This document shows, one piece after another, positions 8,859 to 17,135 of a stretch of 64,000 nt of DNA. This DNA comes from Firmicutes bacterium HGW-Firmicutes-7. Lineage in GTDB: Bacteria > Bacillota > Clostridia > Lachnospirales > Vallitaleaceae. The position numbers and the translations under genes are program-made. Numbering within the stretch: position 1 is the stretch's first letter; every line of letters starts with the position of its first letter. The notes beneath the pieces were generated by a model. That model was not told the origin of the DNA, did no database searches, and saw nothing but the letters and a program-made list of their open reading frames with translations. The stretch lies in NCBI GenBank assembly GCA_002841375.1, contig PGZO01000017.1, positions 19,587 through 83,586 of the forward strand. Direction: 5' to 3'.

Positions 8859-10691
8859 ATGTGTGGAATAGTTGGTTATATTGGTCAGCAAGAAGCTACG
8901 CCTATTCTTATTGAAGGGCTAAGAAGCTTAGAGTATAGAGGTTATGATTCAGCAGGCGTTGCAGTATTTAAGGATGGATTAAATCTTGTAAAGGCAAAGG
9001 GAAGACTTGCTAATCTTGAAGAAAAATTAGTTGATAATGCTTCAACTGGATTGATGGGAATCGGGCATACGAGATGGGCTACCCACGGAGAACCTTCCGA
9101 TGTGAATTCACATCCTCATATGAATGAAAGCAATACGATCGCATTGGTGCATAATGGAATTATAGAAAATTATTTATCTTTAAAAGATGAACTAGAATTT
9201 GAAGGGTATACATTCTTATCAGAAACAGATACTGAAGTAGGTCTTATGCTGGTTGATTATTATTATAATCAAGTTGGGAACTTACTCGACGCGGTAATAA
9301 TGGCTACAGATAGAATAGAAGGTTCCTACGCACTTGCAGTAGTTTGTAAAGATGATCCTACGCAAATTATTGCAACAAGAAAAGATAGTCCATTAATTAT
9401 TGGACTTGGAAATGGCGAAAATTTTGTTGCATCAGATATTCCAGCAATATTAAAATATACAAGAGATATTTATTTGCTTGAAGACGCTGAAATAGCAGTT
9501 GTAACAAAAGATGGTGTTACGATTTTAAATGAAAAGAAAGAAGTCATTAATAGAGATATATTTAAAGTAACCTGGGATATTGCAGCAGCTGAAAAAGGCG
9601 GCTATGAACATTTTATGTTAAAAGAGATTTTTGAACAACCTAAGGTTATTAAAGATACATTAATTCCAAGATTGCCTTTAAATCAAGATGTAATTGAGCT
9701 AGATCAGATTAAGCTATCAAAAAAAGAGTTAGCTAATATCAATAAAATCTATATTATTGCTTGTGGTACTGCCTTTTATAGTGGATTTGTAGGCAAGTAT
9801 TTGATTGAACGAATATCTAGAATCCCAGTAGTAGCTGAAACAGCTTCCGAGTTTAGATATAGAGAACCAATCATAGATAAAAATACGCTACTTATAGTAG
9901 TATCTCAATCAGGAGAAACTGCTGATACGGTTGCAGCGCTTAGAATGGGTAAGAAGGCAGGGGCGCATGTTATTGGTGTAGTAAATGTAGTAGGCTCAAC
10001 AATTGCTAGAGAGGCTACAGAAGTACTCTATACTTGGGCTGGTCCTGAAATTGCCGTTGCATCTACGAAGGCTTATTCTGCACAGTTATGTGCTATGTAT
10101 TTGATCTCTACTAAGATTGCCATGGAGCTTGGGGAAATCACTGACGAAGAATTTTCTGAAATTAAAGAAGAACTATATAGCTTGCCATCAAAAGTAGAGT
10201 CTATCTTACAACAGGCAGATTATATTAAGTCCTTAGCAAATAAGTATATTAACATGAAGAACGTGTTCTACATTGGAAGAGGCATGGACTTTGCAGTAGC
10301 GATGGAAGGTGCCTTAAAGATTAAAGAAATTGCTTATTTACATGCTGAACCATATGCAGCTGGTGAGTTGAAACATGGACCGATTGCATTAATTGAAAAA
10401 GGTTCATTATTGGTTGGATTAGTGGCGCAAGAAGAGTTATTTGACAAAACCGTAAGTAATATTAAGGAAGTAAAATCAAGAGGTGCAAGTATTCTAGCAA
10501 TTGCCCTTGAAGGAAATACAGAGATTGAAAAGGTTGCAGATGATGTGATTTATGTCCCAAGCACTCATTGGATGTTCACATCTGTACTTGAAAATATACC
10601 TCAACAGTTATTTGCTTATTACATTGCTTGTGGGTTGGGCCATGACGTTGATAAACCAAGGAACTTGGCGAAAAGCGTGACTGTGGAGTAA
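8859..10691 (+). CDS. glmS: Glutamine-fructose-6-phosphate aminotransferase (isomerising)
   Basis: 610 residues. Makes glucosamine-6-phosphate from fructose-6-phosphate and glutamine. The N-terminal nucleophile Cys2 is in MCGIVGYIG, the glutaminase motif HTRWATHGEPS follows, two SIS isomerase domains come next, and the C terminus ends PRNLAKSVTVE as in true GlmS. An AGGAGG site precedes the ATG. In many Firmicutes glmS carries a self-cleaving riboswitch in its leader, but the 12-base gap here cannot hold one. Confidence 0.97.
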   Translation: MCGIVGYIGQQEATPILIEGLRSLEYRGYDSAGVAVFKDGLNLVKAKGRLANLEEKLVDNASTGLMGIGHTRWATHGEPSDVNSHPHMNESNTIALVHNGIIENYLSLKDELEFEGYTFLSETDTEVGLMLVDYYYNQVGNLLDAVIMATDRIEGSYALAVVCKDDPTQIIATRKDSPLIIGLGNGENFVASDIPAILKYTRDIYLLEDAEIAVVTKDGVTILNEKKEVINRDIFKVTWDIAAAEKGGYEHFMLKEIFEQPKVIKDTLIPRLPLNQDVIELDQIKLSKKELANINKIYIIACGTAFYSGFVGKYLIERISRIPVVAETASEFRYREPIIDKNTLLIVVSQSGETADTVAALRMGKKAGAHVIGVVNVVGSTIAREATEVLYTWAGPEIAVASTKAYSAQLCAMYLISTKIAMELGEITDEEFSEIKEELYSLPSKVESILQQADYIKSLANKYINMKNVFYIGRGMDFAVAMEGALKIKEIAYLHAEPYAAGELKHGPIALIEKGSLLVGLVAQEELFDKTVSNIKEVKSRGASILAIALEGNTEIEKVADDVIYVPSTHWMFTSVLENIPQQLFAYYIACGLGHDVDKPRNLAKSVTVE

Positions 10692-10727
10692 CGGGTAGTT
10701 GTAGAAAAAAGAATATGTGGGATTAAA

Positions 10728-10770
10728 AAAAAGATTGGCCAAACTATATATAGATTGGCCAATCTTTTTT
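10728..10770. terminator. Bidirectional terminator after glmS
   Basis: AAAAAGATTGGCCAA pairs with TTGGCCAATCTTTTT across a 12-base AT-rich loop, with a run of Ts after the right arm and As before the left. It serves glmMS and the converging ArsR gene. Confidence 0.93.
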
Positions 10771-10794
10771 ATGTTACTCACTTAACCTAGGCTT

Positions 10795-11454
10795 TTAATC
10801 ATTACCATTCAATGAAAACCAGTCTTGTACACTTTCCTCTAATCGAACTGCTTTAAATCCATGTGATCTTAATAGCTCGACAGCGTCCACCGATAACAAA
10901 CAATATCGCCCACGACAATAGGCAACAATCTCTTGATTTATTGGTAGAGATGCGAGGTGTTGTTCTAATTCCTCTATTGGTATTGAATTTGCACCAGGAA
11001 TGTGCATAAGTTCATACTCTTCTTTAGGTCTTACATCAATTAAAGTAATATTCTCTTTTTTTATTCGATCCATTAGCTGATGCATTGGAATGGGTTCCAT
11101 ATTATCCTTTGAAGAATACATCGCTTCTCTCAGTTTTTGAATCTCTGCAATACGCTTTTCTGCCAAAAGCTGTAATGATAAGATGAAATTTACCACAGTT
11201 TTATCAGCTAACTTGTAATAGCTATAAATTCCTTGTTTTTGATACTCTACAAATTTAGATTCGAGTAGTGTTTGAAGATGCTGGGACGTATTTGCCACAC
11301 TCATTTCTGCTTCTCTTGCTATTGATTCAACGGTTTTGGGACCTTGAGTCAGAATATCTAAAATCTCCAACCTTTTTGGGCTTGATATGGCCTTACCAAT
11401 TCTTGCAAGTTGCGTATACGTACTATTTTTAAAATTTCTAGATTCTTGGAACAT
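10795..11454 (-). CDS. ArsR-family regulator fused to a rhodanese domain
   Basis: 219 residues. Residues ~10-100 form an ArsR winged helix (LDILTQGPKTVESIAREAEM, then ANTSQHLQTLLES). Residues ~125-215 are a rhodanese domain with the catalytic-loop cysteine in VAYCRGRYC. Rhodaneses carry persulfide sulfur, so the likely design is a repressor whose DNA binding responds to persulfide on that cysteine. It is divergent from a cysteine desulfurase operon across about 200 bases, so control of that operon and of itself is likely. A GGAGG site precedes the ATG. Confidence 0.9.
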   Translation of the reverse strand: MFQESRNFKNSTYTQLARIGKAISSPKRLEILDILTQGPKTVESIAREAEMSVANTSQHLQTLLESKFVEYQKQGIYSYYKLADKTVVNFILSLQLLAEKRIAEIQKLREAMYSSKDNMEPIPMHQLMDRIKKENITLIDVRPKEEYELMHIPGANSIPIEELEQHLASLPINQEIVAYCRGRYCLLSVDAVELLRSHGFKAVRLEESVQDWFSLNGND

Positions 11455-11471
11455 GTTAGGACCTCCCTAGT

Positions 11472-11523
11472 ATTCAATCATTCAATTAATCTATTGACTA
11501 ATATAATGTGAGTGTGATAATAT
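11472..11523. promoter_or_regulatory. Divergent control region with ATTCAAT direct repeats and a second promoter
   Basis: ATTCAATC and ATTCAATT occur back to back at about 11473-11488, just upstream of the regulator gene. A + strand promoter-like pair follows: TTGACT (11494-11499), 18 bases, TAATAT (11518-11523). ArsR-family operators are often AT-rich repeats like this one. The assignment is inferred. Confidence 0.4.
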
Positions 11524-11567
11524 TAAAAAGTAAACTTAGTTTTCAAAGGAATTGTTTATTTAACCGA

Positions 11568-11613
11568 ATGTGGAGGTTTTGTTCATTGACAAAACATTCC
11601 TAATAACTATAAC
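11568..11613 (+). promoter_or_regulatory. Promoter of the cysteine desulfurase operon with an overlapping inverted repeat
   Basis: TTGACA (11586-11591), 16 bases, TATAAC (11608-11613), 40 bases before the gene start. GAATGT and TTTTGT just upstream are mirrored by ACAAAACATTC overlapping the -35 box, so a repressor site at the promoter is plausible. Confidence 0.6.
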
Positions 11614-11652
11614 ATCGTATTGCAATTATACTCAATAAAAAGGAGAATCGCA

Positions 11653-12771
11653 ATGATATATTTAGATTATAATGCTACAACTCCGATAGATAAAGCAGTT
11701 ACTGATGCAATGCTTCCCTTTATTTATGAAAACTATGGTAATCCGTCTAGTAGTCATCAATTAGGAACAAAAGCTAAAAGTGCGGTTGAAGAAGCTAGAG
11801 AAAAGATTGCAGAACTATTAAATTGTAACGCCAAAGAAATTATATTTACTAGTGGAGGAAGTGAAGCAAATAATACCGTAATAAAAGGTGTTGCTTATAC
11901 TTATAGATACAAAGGAGATCACATTATAACGTCTCAAATCGAACATCCTGCTGTTCTAAATCCTTGCAAGCATTTAGAACAGCTCGGTTATAAAATATCA
12001 TATTTGCCAGTAGATGAATATGGAGTGGTTATAATATCTGAACTTGAAAAACTTATTACAAACAAAACCATATTAGTGACGATTATGCATGCTAATAATG
12101 AAACAGGTTCTATTCAACCAATAGAGGACATATCAAAAATTTGTCGTAAAAATAATATATTATTTCATACAGACGCAGCTCAATCAATAGGTAAAATCCC
12201 TACGAATGTTGAAGAGCTTGGAGTAGACTTTTTAACAATAGCGGGGCATAAACTATATGCACCAAAGGGTATAGGCGCACTGTATATAAGAAAAGGTATT
12301 GCAGTTGAGCCTTTGATACACGGTGCTAATCATGAAAGTGGTCAACGTGCAGGAACTGAAAATGTAATTTTTGATGTTGCATTAGGTAAAGCATGTGAGA
12401 TCGCAAAAGAAACGCTTACCATCGAAAGAGTTAAACAATTAACTGATGATCTATATCTAAATCTAAAAAGTTTGTTTGGAGATCAGATTATATTGAACGG
12501 ACATCCTGACAAAAGACTGCCAAATACATTGAATGTTAGTTTTTTAGGGTATCAGGGTGCAGAAATACTCGCTAGATTGGGTGATGATGTTGCTGCCTCA
12601 ACTGGCTCAGCGTGTCATTCCGGTTCTATAGCTATATCTCCAGTTTTAAAGGCTATGAAAGTCTCAGAAGACGTTGGACGTGGAGCTATTAGATTTAGCC
12701 TTGGTAGATATACAACTGAAGACGAGATTAACATTGTTATTAATAGATTCAAAAGCATGGCAATAAATTGA
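11653..12771 (+). CDS. Cysteine desulfurase (NifS/IscS type)
   Basis: 372 residues from the ATG at 11653 with an AAAGGAGA site; an upstream in-frame start at 11620 lacks one. PLP enzyme releasing sulfur from cysteine as an enzyme-bound persulfide. The N terminus YLDYNATTP is characteristic, the PLP lysine is in TIAGHKLYAPKG, and the catalytic cysteine is in STGSACHSGS. The operon partners are not iscU or thiI but a CGGC protein and a DsrE-like protein, and the linked regulator has a rhodanese domain. This suggests sulfur or selenium trafficking rather than general Fe-S assembly, though the substrate is not proven. Confidence 0.93.
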   Translation: MIYLDYNATTPIDKAVTDAMLPFIYENYGNPSSSHQLGTKAKSAVEEAREKIAELLNCNAKEIIFTSGGSEANNTVIKGVAYTYRYKGDHIITSQIEHPAVLNPCKHLEQLGYKISYLPVDEYGVVIISELEKLITNKTILVTIMHANNETGSIQPIEDISKICRKNNILFHTDAAQSIGKIPTNVEELGVDFLTIAGHKLYAPKGIGALYIRKGIAVEPLIHGANHESGQRAGTENVIFDVALGKACEIAKETLTIERVKQLTDDLYLNLKSLFGDQIILNGHPDKRLPNTLNVSFLGYQGAEILARLGDDVAASTGSACHSGSIAISPVLKAMKVSEDVGRGAIRFSLGRYTTEDEINIVINRFKSMAIN

Positions 12772-12793
12772 AGGTAAAAAAGGAGAATAGTTC

Positions 12794-13126
12794 ATGAAGG
12801 TAGGATTAATTAGGTGTATGCAAACTGAAGATATGTGTCCTGGAAAGACCTGCCTTAAAGTAATGAGTGAAAAGAAGTGTGCTTTTAAGGAAATCTCTGA
12901 GGATGTTGAAGTGGTAGGTTTTATTTCATGTGGTGGTTGTCCAGGGAAAAAAACTGTGACGAGAGCAGCCGAAATGGTTAAAAGGGGAGCTGATACAATT
13001 GCTATGGCTTCTTGTATTACTAAAGGTGCACCTATTGGGTTTCCGTGTCCCCATGTACAACTAATGAAGGAAGCAATTGCAAAAAAGCTTGGTGAAAATA
13101 TCCGATTTATCGATTATACACATTAG
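12794..13126 (+). CDS. CGGC domain protein
   Basis: 110 residues, rich in cysteine: CMQTEDMCPGKTC near the start, FISCGGCPGKKT in the middle and ASCITKGAPIGFPCPH later. This is the layout of the CGGC-domain family of putative metal- or sulfur-binding proteins of unknown reaction. The ATG follows AAAAGGAGAA. It lies 22 bases after the cysteine desulfurase and before a DsrE-like gene, so a role as sulfur acceptor or metal carrier is inferred. Confidence 0.82.
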   Translation: MKVGLIRCMQTEDMCPGKTCLKVMSEKKCAFKEISEDVEVVGFISCGGCPGKKTVTRAAEMVKRGADTIAMASCITKGAPIGFPCPHVQLMKEAIAKKLGENIRFIDYTH

Positions 13127-13165
13127 ATTATGACACAATCAATTTGAAAATAGGAGGATGGATTT

Positions 13166-13486
13166 ATGAAACTTGGAATTATTCTTGAAACAAAAGAGTT
13201 TGAAAAATCATGGAATGCCTTTAGGTTTGCTAATGCAGCAAAGAATAAAGGGCATGAAGTAAAAGCGTTCCTTATGGGTGAAGCTGTCGAGGTAGAAGGA
13301 CTGTCACATGAGAAATTCGATGTGTCTAGTCAAGTTGATTTATTTATTGAAGCAGGTGGAGAGGTTTTGGCATGTGGTACCTGTCTCAAATCACGAAATA
13401 TGGAAGGTACTGATGTTTGTCCTTTGTCAACCATGTTTGATTGTGTTGAGATGATTGAATGGGCTGATAAAATAGTTACTTTTTAG
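13166..13486 (+). CDS. DsrE/DsrF-like sulfur-relay protein
   Basis: 106 residues. Starts MKLGIILETKEFEKSWNAFR and has the DsrE-type fold pattern, with a conserved cysteine pair in VLACGTCLKSR where DsrE-like proteins carry the persulfide. Preceded by ATAGGAGGA, 40 bases after the CGGC gene, and followed by a terminator, so it is the last gene of the operon. The function (sulfur transfer from the desulfurase) is inferred from the family and context. Confidence 0.85.
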   Translation: MKLGIILETKEFEKSWNAFRFANAAKNKGHEVKAFLMGEAVEVEGLSHEKFDVSSQVDLFIEAGGEVLACGTCLKSRNMEGTDVCPLSTMFDCVEMIEWADKIVTF

Positions 13487-13640
13487 AGATGTGAAATTTC
13501 TAGACATTGTAAGATTGTTAATGAAATGAGGTTTTTATAAAATTGAATCTTCCTGAAAATTTATGTTGATGAGCTATTATATAGTGTTCATACTATATAA
13601 TTAATAAATCCTTTCACTATTTTATATGAGGATATTCGCT

Positions 13641-13687
13641 AAGACACGTATATGAGGTTAAATACCCTCATTATGTGTCTTTTTTAT
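13641..13687 (+). terminator. Terminator of the sulfur-handling operon
   Basis: AAGACAC...ATGAGG pairs with CCTCAT...GTGTCTT around a short AT loop, followed by TTTTTTATTTTT. Confidence 0.85.
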
Positions 13688-13761
13688 TTTTGAATATTAG
13701 GATAATTTCAAGGATATTTCCTCTAGATTCGAATGAGTAAAAGTCTATTCTAAACATTAGG

Positions 13762-14039
13762 TTGCAAAAAACAGTTTCGGATGTAACAAACACCTATACC
13801 TATAATTTCTTAAATTAATTAACAAGTTCGAGTGAAAATGATATAATGACATCATATATTTATGACCTTAATGGAAATATGATGAAAGAAACTGCTGAGA
13901 GTGAAATAACTACCAATATTTATGATGCTTTAACCATCTAAAAGAGACTCCAAATGCTGAGGGTAGTTGGAAAAAGAATTATTATAATGCCCTTGAATTA
14001 AGAAGTGCAGTTGAGAAAAATGGTATTTATCGTTTATGA
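13762..14039 (+). pseudogene. Fossil of an RHS/YD-repeat protein gene
   Basis: One frame reads VSDVTNTYTYNFLN, a stop, then LTSSSENDIMTSYIYDLNGN and onward to NIYDAL. The next frame continues NHLKETPNAEGSWKKNYYN and ends GIYRL-stop at 14039. These are classic YD repeats (YxYDxNGN, YDALNxLxE, YYNALxLRxxVExNG), interrupted by one nonsense codon at about 13804 and one frameshift near 13931. It is a remnant of an RHS/wall-associated polymorphic-toxin-like gene. The rest of the gene is missing; the small genes downstream may be its former immunity or cargo genes. Confidence 0.82.
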
Positions 14040-14209
14040 CGAAGGCATTATTAGAAGGTGAAGACTATAATAGGATGAAGATGGTACAAGGATATTTTTC
14101 TGGCAATCTAGATTATAGTTAAATCACATATTTAGTTAATATAATCAAGGAAAACATTGAAAAGTTAAGAACTTTAAAATAATTGATGAAGTTAGGAGAT
14201 AATAATTAT

Positions 14210-14626
14210 ATGAAGGCTAAGTATTATATATTGAGTTCTATATTTGTAGTTTTAAGTATAATAATCATTGCGTTTACTAATGAAAAGGAAGTCTCACTTG
14301 AGTTTGAAAGAGAATTATGGGTAAATGATATTTCTATAAGACTAAGCATGATTGAGAGTTTGTTAGAAAGTTATTATTTTGAAGGAATGAGTAGACACGA
14401 AATTGAAAACATATTAGGAAATCCTTCTAAGAAGCTTCCAAGTAATATGGCAGTAACAACTGATCTAGCAGGAAAGGAAAAAGAACCAGTTGACTTGGAT
14501 GATTCCAATTACTATGTTTATTTTATAACTGAATTTGAGAGGCCGGAAGATGCCATGGCTATATATTTTAATTTTGACAGTGAAGACAAAGTTGAGGAAT
14601 ATCATATTATTCGATTCCAAACATAA
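14210..14626 (+). CDS. Hypothetical membrane-anchored protein, SmpA/OmlA-like motif
   Basis: 138 residues from the ATG at 14210 (TTAGGAGAT upstream); earlier in-frame starts lack a site. An N-terminal membrane helix (YYILSSIFVVLSIIIIAF) is followed by a soluble domain. Its segment EGMSRHEIENILGNPSKKL resembles the GMTxxEVxxxLGxP motif of SmpA/BamE-like small folds. It sits directly after the RHS fossil. Orphan immunity protein is one possible reading, but I do not recognise the family. Confidence 0.65.
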   Translation: MKAKYYILSSIFVVLSIIIIAFTNEKEVSLEFERELWVNDISIRLSMIESLLESYYFEGMSRHEIENILGNPSKKLPSNMAVTTDLAGKEKEPVDLDDSNYYVYFITEFERPEDAMAIYFNFDSEDKVEEYHIIRFQT

Positions 14627-14698
14627 CTTGAGTTTAAAATTTGAATAAACATTAGAAACTAAATTTTTCTCTTATTGAATTAATTTTAGGAGGTAATA

Positions 14699-14965
14699 AT
14701 GTTAGAATTACGAGAAGGAATTTTAGATGCTTTAGTAGATGATGATGAAAGTATAGTTCAAATTGAAGAGTACTTAACATATCTAAAGATTGACTTTAGT
14801 AGAACCAGCGTTCTTGAGCTATTACAGCAATTGTTGGATGAAAATAAAATTAAAATTGAATACCCTCCGGAGTTTAAAACGCTTAAAAAATTAAACATAA
14901 GTAATTTAGAAGAGTATTGGTTCGAATTAACTCAAGAAGGTCATAAAGAATGGGGGAAAATATAA
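14699..14965 (+). CDS. Hypothetical acidic small protein, winged-helix-like
   Basis: 88 residues with a near-perfect AGGAGG site 7 bases before the ATG. Acidic and alpha-helical. The spacing of helices followed by a C-terminal WFELTQEGHKEW segment resembles small winged-helix or toxin-immunity proteins. No membrane segment or cysteines. In the decayed RHS neighbourhood, so it may be an orphan immunity gene; no function is assigned. Confidence 0.6.
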   Translation: MLELREGILDALVDDDESIVQIEEYLTYLKIDFSRTSVLELLQQLLDENKIKIEYPPEFKTLKKLNISNLEEYWFELTQEGHKEWGKI

Positions 14966-15205
14966 AGAAATTAGACAAAATTATGTTAATATAGCAAATG
15001 GAGATGCTGTAATAATATCAAAAGATGGTAGAAGTAATATATAAAGAAAGTGAATACTTTAAAAATGTCAATTTAAATAAGAAAGGATGATATTGTGAGC
15101 ATACAAGCATGGGGAAGGTTTGAGCTATTTACCAAGGGATTGAAAACTAACAACTTGTTGCTGTTCCAATGATTTTATCAAATTTTACATGGAGGGTGGT
15201 CAAGC
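14966..15205 (+). other. Decayed intergenic stretch with short coding scraps
   Basis: The frame reading IANGDAVIISKDGRSNI-stop (about 14985-15043) and a 25-codon GTG-started frame at 15094 (SIQAWGRFELFTKGLKTNN) look like gene debris. Nothing intact is supported. Confidence 0.35.
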
Positions 15206-15391
15206 ATGCAAGTGATTAACGAGTACATTTTATTTGTTGTAGTTTTTGAAATTGCATTGACTATAAGAATATTTATGTATAGAAGGAATTCAACTTTTAA
15301 TAACATTGTCAAAGAAATGATCATAACCAATATATTATTTGCTGTAGTGTTTGGCATTGTTTATTTGATAAAGTATAGGTGGAAAAGTTAA
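15206..15391 (+). CDS. Small hypothetical membrane protein
   Basis: 61 residues; two predicted membrane helices (FVVVFEIALTIRIFMY and ITNILFAVVFGIVYLI) joined by a basic/polar loop, with a basic C terminus. The ATG has GGAGGGTGG upstream. It lies alone in the decayed region. The family is not recognised. Confidence 0.5.
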   Translation: MQVINEYILFVVVFEIALTIRIFMYRRNSTFNNIVKEMIITNILFAVVFGIVYLIKYRWKS

Positions 15392-15569
15392 GGATACATA
15401 ATATCGTTGTTGAAATTCTAGGTTACTTAATGTAACTATGGAACTTACTAATAAAATAATGAACGCAATTAGAGATTAAAATGCCCATAAGCCAGTATCC
15501 AATCTCTGATTGAAGCTTAAACCGATTTGAAATTTAGTTCGTTGATATAAAATAAAATCAATTTAAAAA

Positions 15570-15594
15570 AGCTATCAAAGTCTAGTTGATAGCT
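15570..15594 (-). terminator. Terminator of the HMA-like gene
   Basis: Read on the minus strand, AGCTATCAA...TTGATAGCT forms a 9-bp stem followed by TTTTTT, 20 bases after the stop codon of the minus-strand gene. Confidence 0.7.
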
Positions 15595-15615
15595 GGATAA
15601 TCTACTTATATTAAC

Positions 15616-15819
15616 TTACATTATTTTATATCCATTGTTTTGCAAATGATTATTAATCTCTGCTTCTGATGTATGCTCGTCATAATATACAGCTACAGAT
15701 GATTCATCCATACTTAAACAAACATCTTGTACGCCGATCATGCCTTCTAATTGGTTTCTAACTTTATCTTGTGTCTCTTTTTGATCTAATCCATCGATAT
15801 TAAGATTTATACTCTTCAT
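15616..15819 (-). CDS. HMA-fold heavy-metal-associated-like protein lacking CxxC
   Basis: 67 residues with the beta-alpha-beta-beta-alpha-beta pattern of copper-chaperone HMA domains (INLNIDGL..., VRNQLEGMIGVQDVCLSMDESSVAVYYD, EINNHLQNNGYKI). The metal loop, normally GMTCxxC, reads GLDQKET, so both ligand cysteines are absent. It therefore probably does not bind Cu(I) in the usual way. Single gene with its own terminator; role unknown. Confidence 0.72.
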   Translation of the reverse strand: MKSINLNIDGLDQKETQDKVRNQLEGMIGVQDVCLSMDESSVAVYYDEHTSEAEINNHLQNNGYKIM

Positions 15820-16034
15820 ATGTCTGTTCCTCTCTTCTTTTGTGGACTATAAATAAGGTGCAATAATATTATTTGCAACAACCAATATTTCATACCAGCA
15901 ATCTCAATGTTAACATAACATTTAATTTGAATATATAACTTACTAGCTCCGTCAAATATCAATCAATTGTTTCACATTCAATCTTATGATATAATATTAA
16001 AATAAGTTCATTTTCCTACTAGGGGGGCCATAGG

Positions 16035-17048
16035 ATGAATGCAAACCAATTAGATAGAATGCTGCACCAACTGAATGAAATTGAAGAAAAATTTAAAGAT
16101 ATCGCCAATTTGCCTGACACGCAAAAGTCCTTGAAGGATGTTTTTTCTCGAGAAGCTATAGATGCCAATTGGATTATCAATATTGATAAGCTGGTCAAGG
16201 AAGATGAATTGGTTTCCATCCATAGACATGACCGCTTTATGGAATTTGATTTGCATAGCCATGATTACATAGAACTGATTTTCGTTTATTCTGGTACCAT
16301 TAAACAAGTGATTGAAAGAAAAGATATTGAACTTAAAAAGGGCGAAATACTGCTACTAGATATGAATGTCAAACATAAGATTTCAGTAGCAGGTGAAGAA
16401 GATATTGCTATTAATATTCTCCTAAAAAAGGAGTTTTTTGATTGGGTTTTTATGTCTCATTTTTCAAAGAATGATATTATATTTGACTTTATTGCTAAAG
16501 CTATATATGATAATAAAAAAACAAAACAGTACCTTCTCTTTAGAACCTCGGAAAATAACATTATTTGGGATATGATGATTAAAATTCTTATGGAGTACTA
16601 TGAACCAAAAATTGGTATGGATACAGCAATTCGTAGCTATATAGCACTTTTATTTACAGAACTTTTTAGAGATTATAGGCATAATCTGAATCAAAAGATT
16701 GTTAGCCAGATTGACATAACCATTAACAGCGAGGTTGTTAATTTTATTGATAAAAATTATAAAACAATTACTTTAGCAGAAACAGCAGAACATTTTAACT
16801 TTAATGTGGATTACATGGGGAAATTGATCAAAAATATCACAGGCAATAGCTTCACAAGTTTTATTAAAGACAGAAAGTTTGAACAAGCCTGCTGCTTACT
16901 TAGACACAGCCAGGACTCCGTTACAGAGATAGTCAATAATACAGGATATTCCAATGTGAGCTATTTCTATAAACAATTTAAGCAAAAATATGGGGTGACT
17001 CCTGATGAGTACCGTAACAAGGCTGCGTTTCAAACGACTTATGAATAA
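16035..17048 (+). CDS. AraC-family transcriptional regulator
   Basis: 337 residues. The N-terminal half contains a cupin-like sensor (HRHDRFMEFDLHSHDYIELIFVY... KKGEILLLDMNVKHKIS). The C-terminal ~100 residues are the double helix-turn-helix AraC domain (ITLAETAEHFNFNVDYMGKL, then SVTEIVNNTGYSNVSYFYKQF and GVTPDEYRN). An AGGGGGG site precedes the ATG. It converges on rhaA and rhaB, so it is the best candidate L-rhamnose-responsive activator of that pair. The inducer is inferred from neighbours only. Confidence 0.88.
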   Translation: MNANQLDRMLHQLNEIEEKFKDIANLPDTQKSLKDVFSREAIDANWIINIDKLVKEDELVSIHRHDRFMEFDLHSHDYIELIFVYSGTIKQVIERKDIELKKGEILLLDMNVKHKISVAGEEDIAINILLKKEFFDWVFMSHFSKNDIIFDFIAKAIYDNKKTKQYLLFRTSENNIIWDMMIKILMEYYEPKIGMDTAIRSYIALLFTELFRDYRHNLNQKIVSQIDITINSEVVNFIDKNYKTITLAETAEHFNFNVDYMGKLIKNITGNSFTSFIKDRKFEQACCLLRHSQDSVTEIVNNTGYSNVSYFYKQFKQKYGVTPDEYRNKAAFQTTYE

Positions 17049-17059
17049 TAAATATAGCC

Positions 17060-17099
17060 AAAAGCCCCGAATTGCATGAAAACTGCAATCGGGGCTTTT
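17060..17099. terminator. Bidirectional terminator between araC-type gene and rhaA
   Basis: AAAAGCCCCGA..TTGCA pairs with TGCAATCGGGGCTTTT; a strong GC stem flanked by A and T runs. Confidence 0.93.
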
Positions 17100-17135
17100 G
17101 TAATGGTGAGTATTAATCTATCTGGGAGGAGGATT

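Noticed and set aside
15094..15171. 25-codon GTG-started gene
   Set aside because: Good ribosome site, but truncated, with no recognisable domain in a decayed region; treated as debris.
16050..16307. Minus-strand frames inside the AraC gene and many other opposite-strand frames
   Set aside because: They are shadows of well-supported genes, without ribosome sites or domain signatures.
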